Positions 1 to 5,723 are shown, counted from the first letter of the stretch. The stretch: DNA of 6,960 nucleotides from an uncultured Erysipelotrichaceae bacterium (GCA_900317015.1 ONFH01000037.1:1-6960); one strand, 5' to 3'. The notes: generated by a model from the sequence alone, not told the origin. Program-made: numbers and translations.

Positions 1-8
1 AAGCCGGC
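1..8 (-). tRNA. Probable 5' end of a second tRNA (likely tRNA-Thr), cut by the window edge
   Basis: Three bases after the CCA end of tRNA-Val the minus strand reads GCCGGCTT and then leaves the window. This matches the start of the acceptor stem and position 8 of many Firmicutes tRNA-Thr genes. In Bacillus-type tRNA clusters tRNA-Val(UAC) is directly followed by tRNA-Thr(UGU), which supports the reading. Only 8 bases are visible, so GCCGGC could also be the start of a GC-rich terminator stem. The identity is inferred from family knowledge and order. Confidence 0.45.
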
Positions 9-11
9 AAA

Positions 12-87
12 TGGTGGAGGTTAACGGGCTCGAACCGCTGACCCTCTGCTTGTAAGGCAGACGCTCTCCCAACTGAGCTAAACCTCC
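12..87 (-). tRNA. tRNA-Val (anticodon UAC), CCA encoded
   Basis: Read on the minus strand this is a complete 76-nt cloverleaf. The 7-bp acceptor stem GGAGGTT/AACCTCC is perfectly paired (81-87 with 16-22). The D arm contains TAGCTCAGTTGGGAGAGC. The anticodon stem TCTGC/GCAGA encloses the loop CTTACAA, which gives anticodon TAC and valine. The T arm carries GGTTCGAGCC. A discriminator A is at 15 and an encoded CCA at 12-14. It has its own strong promoter about 10 bp upstream of the mature 5' end and is probably the first gene of a tRNA cluster continuing past the left edge. Confidence 0.97.
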
Positions 88-103
88 GTCTCAATGCTCA
101 CTT

Positions 104-132
104 AATATACCATTCCAATTCTCTAATGTCAA
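104..132 (-). promoter_or_regulatory. Strong sigma-A promoter of the tRNA-Val transcript
   Basis: The minus strand has a perfect -35 TTGACA (127-132), a 17-bp spacer and -10 TATATT (104-109, 5 of 6), preceded by TG at the extended -10 position (TGG then TATATT). An A/T tract just upstream (about 133-150) could act as an UP element. Initiation would fall near 97, leaving about 10 nt before the mature tRNA. This is the best promoter match in the window, as expected for stable RNA. Confidence 0.88.
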
Positions 133-143
133 TGAATATTTGG

Positions 144-161
144 AAAAAATGCGAATCACAT
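144..161 (-). terminator. Weak candidate terminator of the 51-residue membrane protein gene
   Basis: After the stop codon the minus strand can form a short stem ATGTG/CGCAT (one G-U pair, 3-nt loop) followed by TTTTTT. An adjoining small inverted repeat GTAAG/CTTAC (162-173) may add to it. The stem is only 5 bp, so termination may be incomplete. The tract also overlaps the likely UP region of the tRNA promoter. Confidence 0.35.
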
Positions 162-177
162 GTAAGCCCTTACTTCT

Positions 178-333
178 CTATCGATTTGACATAGCAATCA
201 CTAAGAGAATAATAGAAATGGCAATGAAGGCACCGACTTCTCGCTTAAACTGCTTGACATCTTTTACACCTTTTAAATATGTAAAGACGAGGTAGATGAT
301 AAAAATAAACAAGAATTTAAAATACGTTGCCAT
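178..333 (-). CDS. Small two-helix membrane protein, 51 residues, unknown function
   Basis: I do not recognise a family. The 51-residue product has two predicted membrane segments: about residues 4-20 (aromatic and aliphatic, FKFLFIFIIYLVFTYL) and about 34-48 (GAFIAISIILLVIAM). A short basic linker joins them (KGVKDVKQFKRE), so both termini probably lie on the same side of the membrane. An in-frame ATG at 406-408 would add 25 residues, but it has no ribosome binding site and lies inside the upstream gene's terminator hairpin. The ATG at 331-333 is preceded by AAGGTGAG at a suitable distance and by a -10-like TATAAT. The gene sits between the BIG2 gene terminator and the tRNA promoter. The start is well supported; the function is unknown. 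Confidence 0.7.
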   Translation of the reverse strand: MATYFKFLFIFIIYLVFTYLKGVKDVKQFKREVGAFIAISIILLVIAMSNR

Positions 334-336
334 AGT

Positions 337-344
337 CTCACCTT
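337..344 (-). promoter_or_regulatory. Ribosome binding site deciding the start of the 51-residue protein
   Basis: AAGGTGAG lies a few bases before the ATG at 331-333. The longer in-frame ATG at 406-408 has no comparable site. This places the start at the shorter, hydrophobic N-terminus. Confidence 0.65.
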
Positions 345-352
345 CATTCCCT

Positions 353-358
353 ATTATA
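353..358 (-). promoter_or_regulatory. Candidate -10 element (TATAAT) for the small membrane protein gene
   Basis: A perfect TATAAT is present on the minus strand, but the hexamer 17 bp upstream (TATGCA) is a poor -35. Initiation would be near 346, giving a leader of about 13 nt that includes the ribosome binding site. Transcription may instead come from readthrough of the preceding hairpin. Confidence 0.4.
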
Positions 359-380
359 ATACAAATCAAATCGAATGCAT

Positions 381-405
381 AATGAAAAGGAGCTTGCGCT
401 CCTTT
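381..405 (-). terminator. Intrinsic terminator of the BIG2 protein gene (GCAA tetraloop)
   Basis: On the minus strand AAAGGAGC pairs perfectly with GCTCCTTT (8 bp) around a GCAA loop, a stable GNRA tetraloop. Transcription then runs through TTTTCATT. It lies 24 bp after the stop codon of the 209-residue secreted protein. The U-tract is short (about 4), so some readthrough into the small membrane protein gene is plausible. Confidence 0.68.
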
Positions 406-428
406 CAATGTTTAATGATATTTCATGA

Positions 429-1058
429 TTAGATCAACTGATCAGCTGTATCGACTGCTTTACCAGAAGTCTTGATCGTGCAAGTTGCTTTCTTGCCTGA
501 ACCATCTTTAGCTGTAGCAGTGATCTTGACTGTACCCTTTTTCCATGCATGAACAGTACCGTTAGATTCTACCGCAGCAACTTTCTTATTAGAAGTTGTC
601 CAAACGACTATCTTGTTGCTGGCACTTGATGGTTTCACAGTTGCTTTTAACTTTAAAGTCTTACCAGTCTTTAAAGAAGCTTTTGTCTTGTTTAACTTAA
701 CGCTTGTCGCAGGTGTACCAACAGTGACTGTGATGACAGCTTTCTTGCTTTTGCTAGCTTTCGCATAAATAGTCACTTTCGCAGTCCCCTTCTTGACGCC
801 AGTCACTTTACCTTTAGAGTTGACTTTAACGACTTTCTTGTTAGAAGTCTTGTAAGCAACTTTCTTAGAAGCGCCACCAGATGTCTTAACTGAAACTTTT
901 AAAGTCTTACTGCCATTCTTCTTAACAGTTAAATAAGTTGCAGGTAAGTTTGTAACCTTTACAGATTTTACCTTGCCAGCTGCAAAAGCTGGAGCTACTG
1001 ATAAAGCCATGCTTAATGATAATACACCAGCAGCTAATTTGAATTTCATAGAGTTCAT
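429..1058 (-). CDS. Secreted protein with two BIG2 (bacterial Ig-like) domains
   Basis: The 209-residue protein starts with a classic signal peptide (basic MKFK, hydrophobic core, VAPAFA with cleavage near A26/A27). Two tandem BIG2-type Ig-like domains follow, about residues 31-114 and 116-198. Both carry the family pattern TSNKKV...V...G.V...KKGT.K.T, with TSNKKV at 71-76 and 155-160. The protein is lysine-, threonine- and serine-rich with a very basic mature part. There is no LPXTG motif, membrane anchor or catalytic domain, so it is probably released or held by charge on the wall. Related domains occur in adhesins and as accessory modules of surface proteins; here they are the whole protein. 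Start M1 is chosen because AAGGAG sits 9 nt upstream. It has its own promoter and terminator. The ligand is unknown. Confidence 0.88.
   Translation of the reverse strand: MNSMKFKLAAGVLSLSMALSVAPAFAAGKVKSVKVTNLPATYLTVKKNGSKTLKVSVKTSGGASKKVAYKTSNKKVVKVNSKGKVTGVKKGTAKVTIYAKASKSKKAVITVTVGTPATSVKLNKTKASLKTGKTLKLKATVKPSSASNKIVVWTTSNKKVAAVESNGTVHAWKKGTVKITATAKDGSGKKATCTIKTSGKAVDTADQLI
579..848 (-). repeat. Internal duplication: two BIG2 repeat units with an 84-codon period
   Basis: The segment encoding TSNKKV occurs at 831-848 and again at 579-596, exactly 252 bp (84 codons) apart, with 16 of 18 bases identical. The surrounding residues align as two copies of one Ig-like domain. This fits an intragenic duplication, although common ancestry of domains acquired separately is also possible. 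Confidence 0.6.
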
Positions 1059-1067
1059 TCCTAAAAT

Positions 1068-1073
1068 CTCCTT
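1068..1073 (-). promoter_or_regulatory. Ribosome binding site of the BIG2 protein gene
   Basis: AAGGAG lies 9 nt before the ATG at 1056-1058. It is 18 nt from the alternative in-frame ATG (codon 4), which favours the first start. Confidence 0.75.
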
Positions 1074-1104
1074 TTTTCTTTCCTATTTATATTTTACAAA
1101 TATT

Positions 1105-1133
1105 ATTATAATCTTCTAAGCATTCACATTCAA
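1105..1133 (-). promoter_or_regulatory. Sigma-A promoter of the BIG2 protein gene, overlapping the wzy-like stop codon
   Basis: The minus strand shows -35 TTGAAT (1128-1133), exactly 17 bp, then -10 TATAAT (1105-1110, 6 of 6). The -35 box overlaps the stop codon of the upstream membrane protein gene (1130-1132). Initiation would be near 1098, with a leader of about 40 nt containing AAGGAG. No terminator is visible between the two genes, so the BIG2 gene may also receive transcription from upstream. Confidence 0.78.
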
Positions 1134-2641
1134 TTTTTAACTTCAGAACTTGGCATCTCTTGAGGCACACTTAAGGTTTTTGTACTAAGGATTGCTAAAG
1201 CTAAATACGTCCATAAAGTAACTGTGTTTAAGAAAGATGGCCCGATGACAAAAGAAATGCCAATATAAGCAGCTAAGCCAGCCACATAAGCAAAGTTGCC
1301 ACCCTTCAATGCGGCCTTTAAAGTAAAGACAAATACGCACACATAACTTGTGACGCCTAAGATTCCAATCGATAAGAAGTACTCTAAGAATTCATTATGA
1401 GCCGTTGTTCTTAAAACGCCTTGATAAACGGCATAATGATTAAGCATATCAGAAACGCAGTTAGGGCCAACACCAATAAGCTTTTCTCTTACACTCATGT
1501 GTTTAAAGCTTTCTACGCATCCTCGCCAGATATTGATACGGTTATTGAAAATAGCCGGCTGTTTATTGGCAAATGTACAATATACGGCAAATGAGACAAA
1601 GCCCACAACTCCTACAACAAAGAGTGCTAATAAAACAGTTTTGACTTTCGATAAAACAGTGATGAGCTTGTCTTCATCTTTGACTTTCTTTAATAATAAC
1701 GTCAAGACAAGGACCACGACCGCAATTACAATATAAAGCTTATATTTCAAAAAGAGTGTAGGTGCTGCATCTAATTCAAGCTGTTTAGCCGGAATAATAT
1801 AAAGACGATTAATCAAATCGGTAAGTACACCCGCAATGGCCAATAAATAAAACTGCATCAAATAACGAGTAAGATAGCCTTTCTTTTTAAGACAATATAG
1901 GCCTAGCATAAAGAAGCCCACTCCATTTCCTAAGATCATTCCATTGGCACGAATGAGTAAAGAAATCAGATAGCCTAAAAATGTAATAGTTCCAAACAGG
2001 ATCTGATCCTGTTTCTTGTCGGCCTTAATAAGTAATGTGGCATAAAATGGAATAAAAAGACAGAAATATTCTGATAGATAATCAATGTGGCCGATCGTCG
2101 AAATAAAATAAACATGTTGCGACAAGGTCATGCCAGGAATCTGCATATGCAGCGGATCAATATCCAAGCTGTTTAAGATTGCGGTCGCCTCTAGAAATAA
2201 AACAATCGGTGCCCAGAAGTAAGAAATCTTCATATCAGAGTCCAGACACTGCGAAGTAATCACAAACATCACAGCTAAAGCCATCAAGAGATACCCACCG
2301 ACTTTGAATGTCAGATCTCCCGTAAAGGCATGTTTGCCATAACGTGAAGTTAAACAAGAGCACAAAACAATGAAAAAGAACGCCAAGACTGAGAAATCAA
2401 GAGGAGTGATCTTCTCCTTGATCTTCGAAAGCGTCTCGGATAGGCCATCATCCCTTATGTGCATAATCAGGTCAACAACAAGCAAGACGGCTAAGACGGG
2501 TAAAGCAACCTTGAAGACCATCCAGAAAACTTGTACCTTAAAATTACGAATATCACGGTAAGAGTCATGCACTAAAACTGGTAAGATCATCATGACAAAC
2601 AAAACATACAATTGAATAATAGTATTTCTAATTTTCCTCAT
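1130..2641 (-). CDS. Polytopic membrane protein of the O-antigen ligase / Wzy polymerase (Wzy_C) family
   Basis: The 503-residue protein has about 12-14 hydrophobic segments. Family members polymerise or transfer undecaprenyl-linked glycans on the outer membrane face. Hallmarks visible are STIGHIDYLSEYF (181-193, like the usual T.GN.NYLA.Y segment), a loop with NNRINIWRG (366-374) and LIGVGPN (388-394), and TTAHNEFLEYFLSIG (412-426). In the last, His415 fits the essential periplasmic histidine and Arg368 the conserved basic residue. The long extracytoplasmic loop (about 357-420) between the last helices is typical. In a Gram-positive the likely substrate is a capsular, wall or secreted polysaccharide, or glycoprotein glycans. 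No glycosyltransferase, flippase or regulator gene is adjacent, so the substrate cannot be inferred. GAGGGGG serves as ribosome binding site. The gene begins 15 bp beyond the pgi terminator. Confidence 0.85.
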   Translation of the reverse strand: MRKIRNTIIQLYVLFVMMILPVLVHDSYRDIRNFKVQVFWMVFKVALPVLAVLLVVDLIMHIRDDGLSETLSKIKEKITPLDFSVLAFFFIVLCSCLTSRYGKHAFTGDLTFKVGGYLLMALAVMFVITSQCLDSDMKISYFWAPIVLFLEATAILNSLDIDPLHMQIPGMTLSQHVYFISTIGHIDYLSEYFCLFIPFYATLLIKADKKQDQILFGTITFLGYLISLLIRANGMILGNGVGFFMLGLYCLKKKGYLTRYLMQFYLLAIAGVLTDLINRLYIIPAKQLELDAAPTLFLKYKLYIVIAVVVLVLTLLLKKVKDEDKLITVLSKVKTVLLALFVVGVVGFVSFAVYCTFANKQPAIFNNRINIWRGCVESFKHMSVREKLIGVGPNCVSDMLNHYAVYQGVLRTTAHNEFLEYFLSIGILGVTSYVCVFVFTLKAALKGGNFAYVAGLAAYIGISFVIGPSFLNTVTLWTYLALAILSTKTLSVPQEMPSSEVKN

Positions 2642-2656
2642 AAATCCCCCTCAATG

Positions 2657-2687
2657 AAAAAAAAGGGCGGTCATCAGGGCCGCCTTT
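2657..2687 (-). terminator. Intrinsic terminator of the S1-pgi operon
   Basis: Downstream of the pgi stop the minus strand has GGCGG pairing with CCGCC across a 9-nt loop. Outer AAA/TTT pairing extends the stem past one unpaired C. An uninterrupted run of eight T (2657-2664) follows. The GC-rich stem plus U8 is a strong intrinsic terminator. It sits just 15 bp upstream of the wzy-like start codon. Confidence 0.85.
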
Positions 2688-2693
2688 CAGTTA

Positions 2694-3980
2694 TTATAAT
2701 TCTTCGTATCCAGGTTTACCTAAAAGATGGAACATTCTCTTCTTGTAAACTTCAACACCAGGCTGGTTGAATGGGTTTACGCCTAACATGTAAACTGATA
2801 ATGCACAAGCAATTTCAAAGAAGTAAACCATATAACCAAAGCTGTAAGCTGTTAATTCATCAAGATCAATGACGATATTAGGTACGCCACCAACATTTGC
2901 ATGAGCACCTAAAGTTCCTTCACAAGCCTTCTTATTAACATAATCAACAGTCTTGCCTGCTAAGTAGTTTAAGTTATCTAAGTTATCAGGATCACTAGGA
3001 ACTGTTAAGTCTAACTGAGGTTTTACAACTCTTAAGACTGTTTCGAATTCAACCTTAGAACCTTCCTGGATGAACTGACCTAATGAATGTAAATCTGTTG
3101 AGAAGACACCTGAATGTGGTAAGACACCTTTGCCTTCCTTACCTTCTGATTCACCAAATAACTGTTTCCACCATTCTGCAAAGTTTCTTAACTGAGCTTC
3201 ATAAGTGACGAACATTTCTACTGGATATTTCTTGCCTAAGATATGACGTGCAACTGCATATCTATATGCATCGTTTGTATCTAAGTCAGGATTGTTGTAA
3301 TCATTCTGAGCTGCTCTTGCACCAGCTAACATTTCTTCGATATCGATGCCAGCCATAGCAATTGGGAATAGACCAACAGCTGTTAAGACTGAGAAACGTC
3401 CACCAACATCATCAGGGACTACATATTCTTCATAGCCTTCGTTATCAGCTAATGTCTTTAAAGCACCCTTATGAGCATCTGTAGTCGCAACGATACGTCT
3501 TGCTGCAACTTCTTTGCCCTTCGTTTCTTCAAGTAATTCCTTGAAGATTCTGAATGATACTGATGTTTCAGTTGTTGTACCAGATTTAGAAATAACGTTA
3601 ATACCGAATTCCTTATCTTTTACATATTCTTTAACCTGTGCAAGATAAGTTGATGAGAAAGTATTTCCGATATAGACCATCTGTACTTTATTAGTTGGGA
3701 ATAAACCGTTTAAGGCTTCAATAGCAGCACGAGCTCCTAAGTAGCTTCCGCCGATCCCGCAAACTAATAAGACATCAATTTCTTTTGATAAAGATTCAGC
3801 TTTAGCCTTCATTCTAGCGACTTCATCTTTGTCGTAGTTTGTAGGTAAATCTCTCCATCCAAGGAAATCATTGCCTGCACCTGTGCCATTATGAATCGTT
3901 TCATGGATTTTAGCGACTTCATCCTTGTAAGATTCTAAATCTTCAGGTAAGTTGGCATAACTTAAATCAACTTTGATCAT
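2694..3980 (-). CDS. pgi: Glucose-6-phosphate isomerase
   Basis: This cytoplasmic glycolytic enzyme interconverts glucose 6-phosphate and fructose 6-phosphate. The 428-residue protein is slightly shorter than the roughly 450 residues of Bacillus enzymes but complete. Visible features are the glycine-rich sugar-phosphate site VCGIGGSYLGARA (73-85), SKSGTTTET (131-139) for phosphate, and family signature 1 DDVGGRFSVLTAVGL (190-204). FGESEGK (275-281) holds the likely catalytic base Glu277, and STDLHSLGQF (294-303) holds ring-opening His298. Signature 2 ends in NQPGVEVYKK (405-414), with Lys413 the expected active-site lysine. AAGGAGG lies 7 nt before the ATG, which overlaps the stop of the S1-domain gene by 4 bp (ATGA), indicating one operon and likely translational coupling. 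A GC-rich hairpin with U8 ends the transcript. Confidence 0.98.
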   Translation of the reverse strand: MIKVDLSYANLPEDLESYKDEVAKIHETIHNGTGAGNDFLGWRDLPTNYDKDEVARMKAKAESLSKEIDVLLVCGIGGSYLGARAAIEALNGLFPTNKVQMVYIGNTFSSTYLAQVKEYVKDKEFGINVISKSGTTTETSVSFRIFKELLEETKGKEVAARRIVATTDAHKGALKTLADNEGYEEYVVPDDVGGRFSVLTAVGLFPIAMAGIDIEEMLAGARAAQNDYNNPDLDTNDAYRYAVARHILGKKYPVEMFVTYEAQLRNFAEWWKQLFGESEGKEGKGVLPHSGVFSTDLHSLGQFIQEGSKVEFETVLRVVKPQLDLTVPSDPDNLDNLNYLAGKTVDYVNKKACEGTLGAHANVGGVPNIVIDLDELTAYSFGYMVYFFEIACALSVYMLGVNPFNQPGVEVYKKRMFHLLGKPGYEEL

Positions 3981-4342
3981 ACATCTTCCTCCTTATTGAT
4001 TCCTCGGCTGATCCAACGAGGCATCATGTCTTTAAGTGGTTGGAAACCTTTAGGTGTTTCAACGATCTGCTGGCGATGGCGTCTAAACCTTCTCTTCTTA
4101 TTCACGGCTTTTAAAGAAAGTTTTGCTTGATGTGTATGGGGATCAATATCAATGACTTTGACTTTGATTTTCTCTCCCATTGACACATAATTGCCAACGC
4201 TTCTTACAAAACGATCCGAGATCTCAGAAATATGGATCAGACCGCTTGTATGATCTGGCAGCAATGCAAATGCACCATAAGGCTGGATACCTGTGATAGT
4301 CACATCGATGATGTCACCAACATGTATTTTATGATAGGTCAT
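3977..4342 (-). CDS. S1-domain RNA-binding protein, YugI/GSP13/CvfD-like
   Basis: The 121-residue protein has one S1 (OB-fold) domain at about residues 6-78, with family landmarks VGDIIDVTITGIQPYGAFALL, GLIHISEIS (34-42) and KVKVIDID (60-67). A strongly basic stretch KKRRFRRHR (82-90) follows, then FQPLKDMMPRWI (100-111), which resembles the conserved tail of small Firmicutes S1 proteins such as B. subtilis YugI (general stress protein 13) and pneumococcal CvfD. Those bind RNA or ribosomes and modulate expression post-transcriptionally; the role here is inferred. An upstream in-frame ATG (4358-4360) would add six residues, but it sits at the predicted transcription start without a ribosome binding site. 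The chosen ATG has GGAGGG 6 nt upstream. The stop overlaps the pgi start. Confidence 0.9.
   Translation of the reverse strand: MTYHKIHVGDIIDVTITGIQPYGAFALLPDHTSGLIHISEISDRFVRSVGNYVSMGEKIKVKVIDIDPHTHQAKLSLKAVNKKRRFRRHRQQIVETPKGFQPLKDMMPRWISRGINKEEDV
3988..3994 (-). promoter_or_regulatory. Strong ribosome binding site of pgi inside the S1 gene
   Basis: AAGGAGG lies 7 nt before the pgi ATG, within the last codons of the S1-domain gene. Together with the ATGA overlap it allows both coupled re-initiation and independent high-level initiation on pgi. Confidence 0.8.
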
Positions 4343-4348
4343 CCTTTT

Positions 4349-4354
4349 CCCTCC
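4349..4354 (-). promoter_or_regulatory. Ribosome binding site deciding the S1-protein start
   Basis: GGAGGG lies 6 nt before the ATG at 4340-4342. It falls inside the six-codon extension that would result from the upstream ATG, so the extension is very unlikely to be translated. Confidence 0.8.
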
Positions 4355-4364
4355 AATCATTGAA

Positions 4365-4373
4365 ATTATAGCA
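4365..4373 (-). promoter_or_regulatory. Extended -10 promoter of the S1-pgi operon
   Basis: The minus strand reads TGCTATAAT, a perfect TGn extended -10. The position 17 bp upstream is only TTTTTT, so recognition probably relies on the extended -10. Initiation near 4358 gives a leader of about 16 nt holding the ribosome binding site. Confidence 0.75.
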
Positions 4374-4447
4374 TAACTTACCTTTCAAAAAAAGATAATA
4401 TCCGTTTCACTGCCTTAACTTTATGTAAATCCTTCTCATTCACAAAT

Positions 4448-4480
4448 AAAAAGACAAATGAGCATTCTTGCCCATTTGTC
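4448..4480 (-). terminator. Intrinsic terminator after the C39-like peptidase gene
   Basis: GACAAATGGGC (4470-4480) pairs with GCTCATTTGTC (4453-4463) over 11 bp with one G-U pair and a 6-nt loop. TTTTT ATTTG follows. It lies about 43 bp after the stop codon and insulates the S1-pgi promoter from upstream transcription. Confidence 0.9.
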
Positions 4481-4522
4481 ATACCATCGCTGAACTCGTT
4501 AAACACCATTCTTCTTTGCTTA

Positions 4523-5713
4523 TTATTTTACTTTTGTTTTTACGATCTTAGAATATGTGCCATAAACACCATTCTTATAACCACGGACCTTGAACTGATA
4601 CTTTGTCTTAGACTTTAAGTTCTTAACTGTCTTTAAAGATGATGTTGTCGTCGTATATTTCCAGCTGATCTTTCCGCTCTTACGATAAGCCACCTGGTAT
4701 TTTACATTTCCAGATAATTTCTTAATAGAAACTTTTACACTCTTACGACTGGCTTTGACTTTCTTGATCTTTGCCTTTGTTGGTGTGATATGGAATGAAT
4801 ATTTAACAAAACCACTATATTTACCAATACCTTTAATGACAACTTTATGTGTACCAATTGATTTACAATTGCCTTGATAACTTAACGTATAATCAGTCCC
4901 ATTTGTTAATTCATTCCCTTCATCATCACTAACAACAACGGAAGGAATCTGTTTCTTCTTATTATAGACGAACTTTGTTTTTGATAGTTCTACATTCATA
5001 TTATAGATTTTAGTTGTTGTTTGATCGGCAATGACATTCCCATTCTCATCTGTATTGGTATCTGTACTATCATTGGTAGTATCCTGATCAGTTGCATCCA
5101 CTGCTTCGACATTTGAAACATACCAGTAAGAAGCAACATTTTCCACAGTAACCTTTAAGGCCTGATCAATGGAGATGATTCCAGTTGTTGTACTATTGGC
5201 TGGATCAGCAACATAAAATACACCATTCGTATAGGATGTCATCAAAATACAATGAGGACCATTATTATAATTATTATGACCAGAACGGGCATAGATTGCC
5301 ACACCTTCTGGGCGATTCGTTAATAAAGAGGCTAAAGCATTGACTTTGACGTCACCAGTAATATCATCGCTCTCACCATAGTCATCGATATCACCATAAC
5401 CGATTGTATATTTATAATGAGACGTTGAATAACTGAAGTTATGTAATAGACCGCCAGACCAAGCCACTGGTTTCACGCTGTCTTCCGTGATGGTACTCCA
5501 ATCTGGATCCCCCATTAAGATGGCTTTTCTTCTTAAAGCCATAGTGATAGAAACAAGCGTACATGTACCAGATGACTGCTGTTTCAAAAAGACTTCTGCA
5601 TCGTCAATACTTAATGCTTTGGCTTCTTTGGTGCTAAGCATGACTCCTGAAAGCGTAAGCATCAGTGCCATGCATAATGAAATGAATTTGTGTTTGTAGC
5701 TGTGAATCTCCAT
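4523..5713 (-). CDS. Secreted papain-like (C39-like) cysteine peptidase with Ig-like repeat and FN3-like C-terminus
   Basis: The 396-residue product (from the ATG at 5711-5713) has a signal peptide with cleavage near AKA33. A C39-like catalytic domain spans about residues 36-200. QQSSGTCTLVS supplies the likely nucleophile Cys51, with Gln45 six residues before it as oxyanion residue. GPHCILM supplies His154, and YVADPAN supplies Asp170 with the usual H-x15-DP spacing. An acidic Asp/Thr linker (about 206-232) leads to an Ig-like repeat (about 242-312: KFVYN, NGTDYTLSYQ, IKGIGKYSG, FHITP). A basic FN3-like domain (about 315-396) follows, with KYQVAYRKSG and KSKTKYQFKVRGY. No LPXTG motif is seen. 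It is the second gene after the Ig-repeat protein, 33 bp away without a terminator. Substrate and proteolytic activity are inferred. Confidence 0.8.
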   Translation of the reverse strand: MEIHSYKHKFISLCMALMLTLSGVMLSTKEAKALSIDDAEVFLKQQSSGTCTLVSITMALRRKAILMGDPDWSTITEDSVKPVAWSGGLLHNFSYSTSHYKYTIGYGDIDDYGESDDITGDVKVNALASLLTNRPEGVAIYARSGHNNYNNGPHCILMTSYTNGVFYVADPANSTTTGIISIDQALKVTVENVASYWYVSNVEAVDATDQDTTNDSTDTNTDENGNVIADQTTTKIYNMNVELSKTKFVYNKKKQIPSVVVSDDEGNELTNGTDYTLSYQGNCKSIGTHKVVIKGIGKYSGFVKYSFHITPTKAKIKKVKASRKSVKVSIKKLSGNVKYQVAYRKSGKISWKYTTTTSSLKTVKNLKSKTKYQFKVRGYKNGVYGTYSKIVKTKVK

Positions 5714-5717
5714 ATGT

Positions 5718-5723
5718 CCCTCC
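5718..5723 (-). promoter_or_regulatory. Ribosome binding site deciding the peptidase start
   Basis: GGAGGG lies 4 nt before the ATG at 5711-5713 and inside the four-codon extension from the upstream ATG at 5723-5725, which has no site of its own. The shorter start also gives a regular signal peptide. Confidence 0.75.

Noticed and set aside
429..1058. CRISPR-like or direct-repeat array suggested by recurring TTAGAAG/CTTTCTT motifs
   Set aside because: The repeats are codons of duplicated BIG2 domains (TSNKKV and neighbouring Lys runs) 84 codons apart, not regular short repeats with unique spacers.
1497..1736. 79-codon plus-strand open frame
   Set aside because: It lies wholly antisense to the well-supported Wzy-like gene, has no recognisable domain and is low complexity (Thr/Lys-rich), as expected of a shadow frame.
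2370..2561. 63-codon plus-strand open frame
   Set aside because: It is antisense inside the N-terminal coding part of the Wzy-like gene with no domain resemblance.
2693..2698. TATAAT over the pgi stop as a promoter for the Wzy-like gene
   Set aside because: No acceptable -35 lies 16-18 bp upstream, and initiation would fall inside the terminator stem. The A/T codons of the pgi end (GAATTATAA) explain the match.
5487..5699. 70-codon plus-strand open frame
   Set aside because: It is antisense to the signal peptide and catalytic cysteine region of the peptidase, whose motifs make the minus strand clearly coding.
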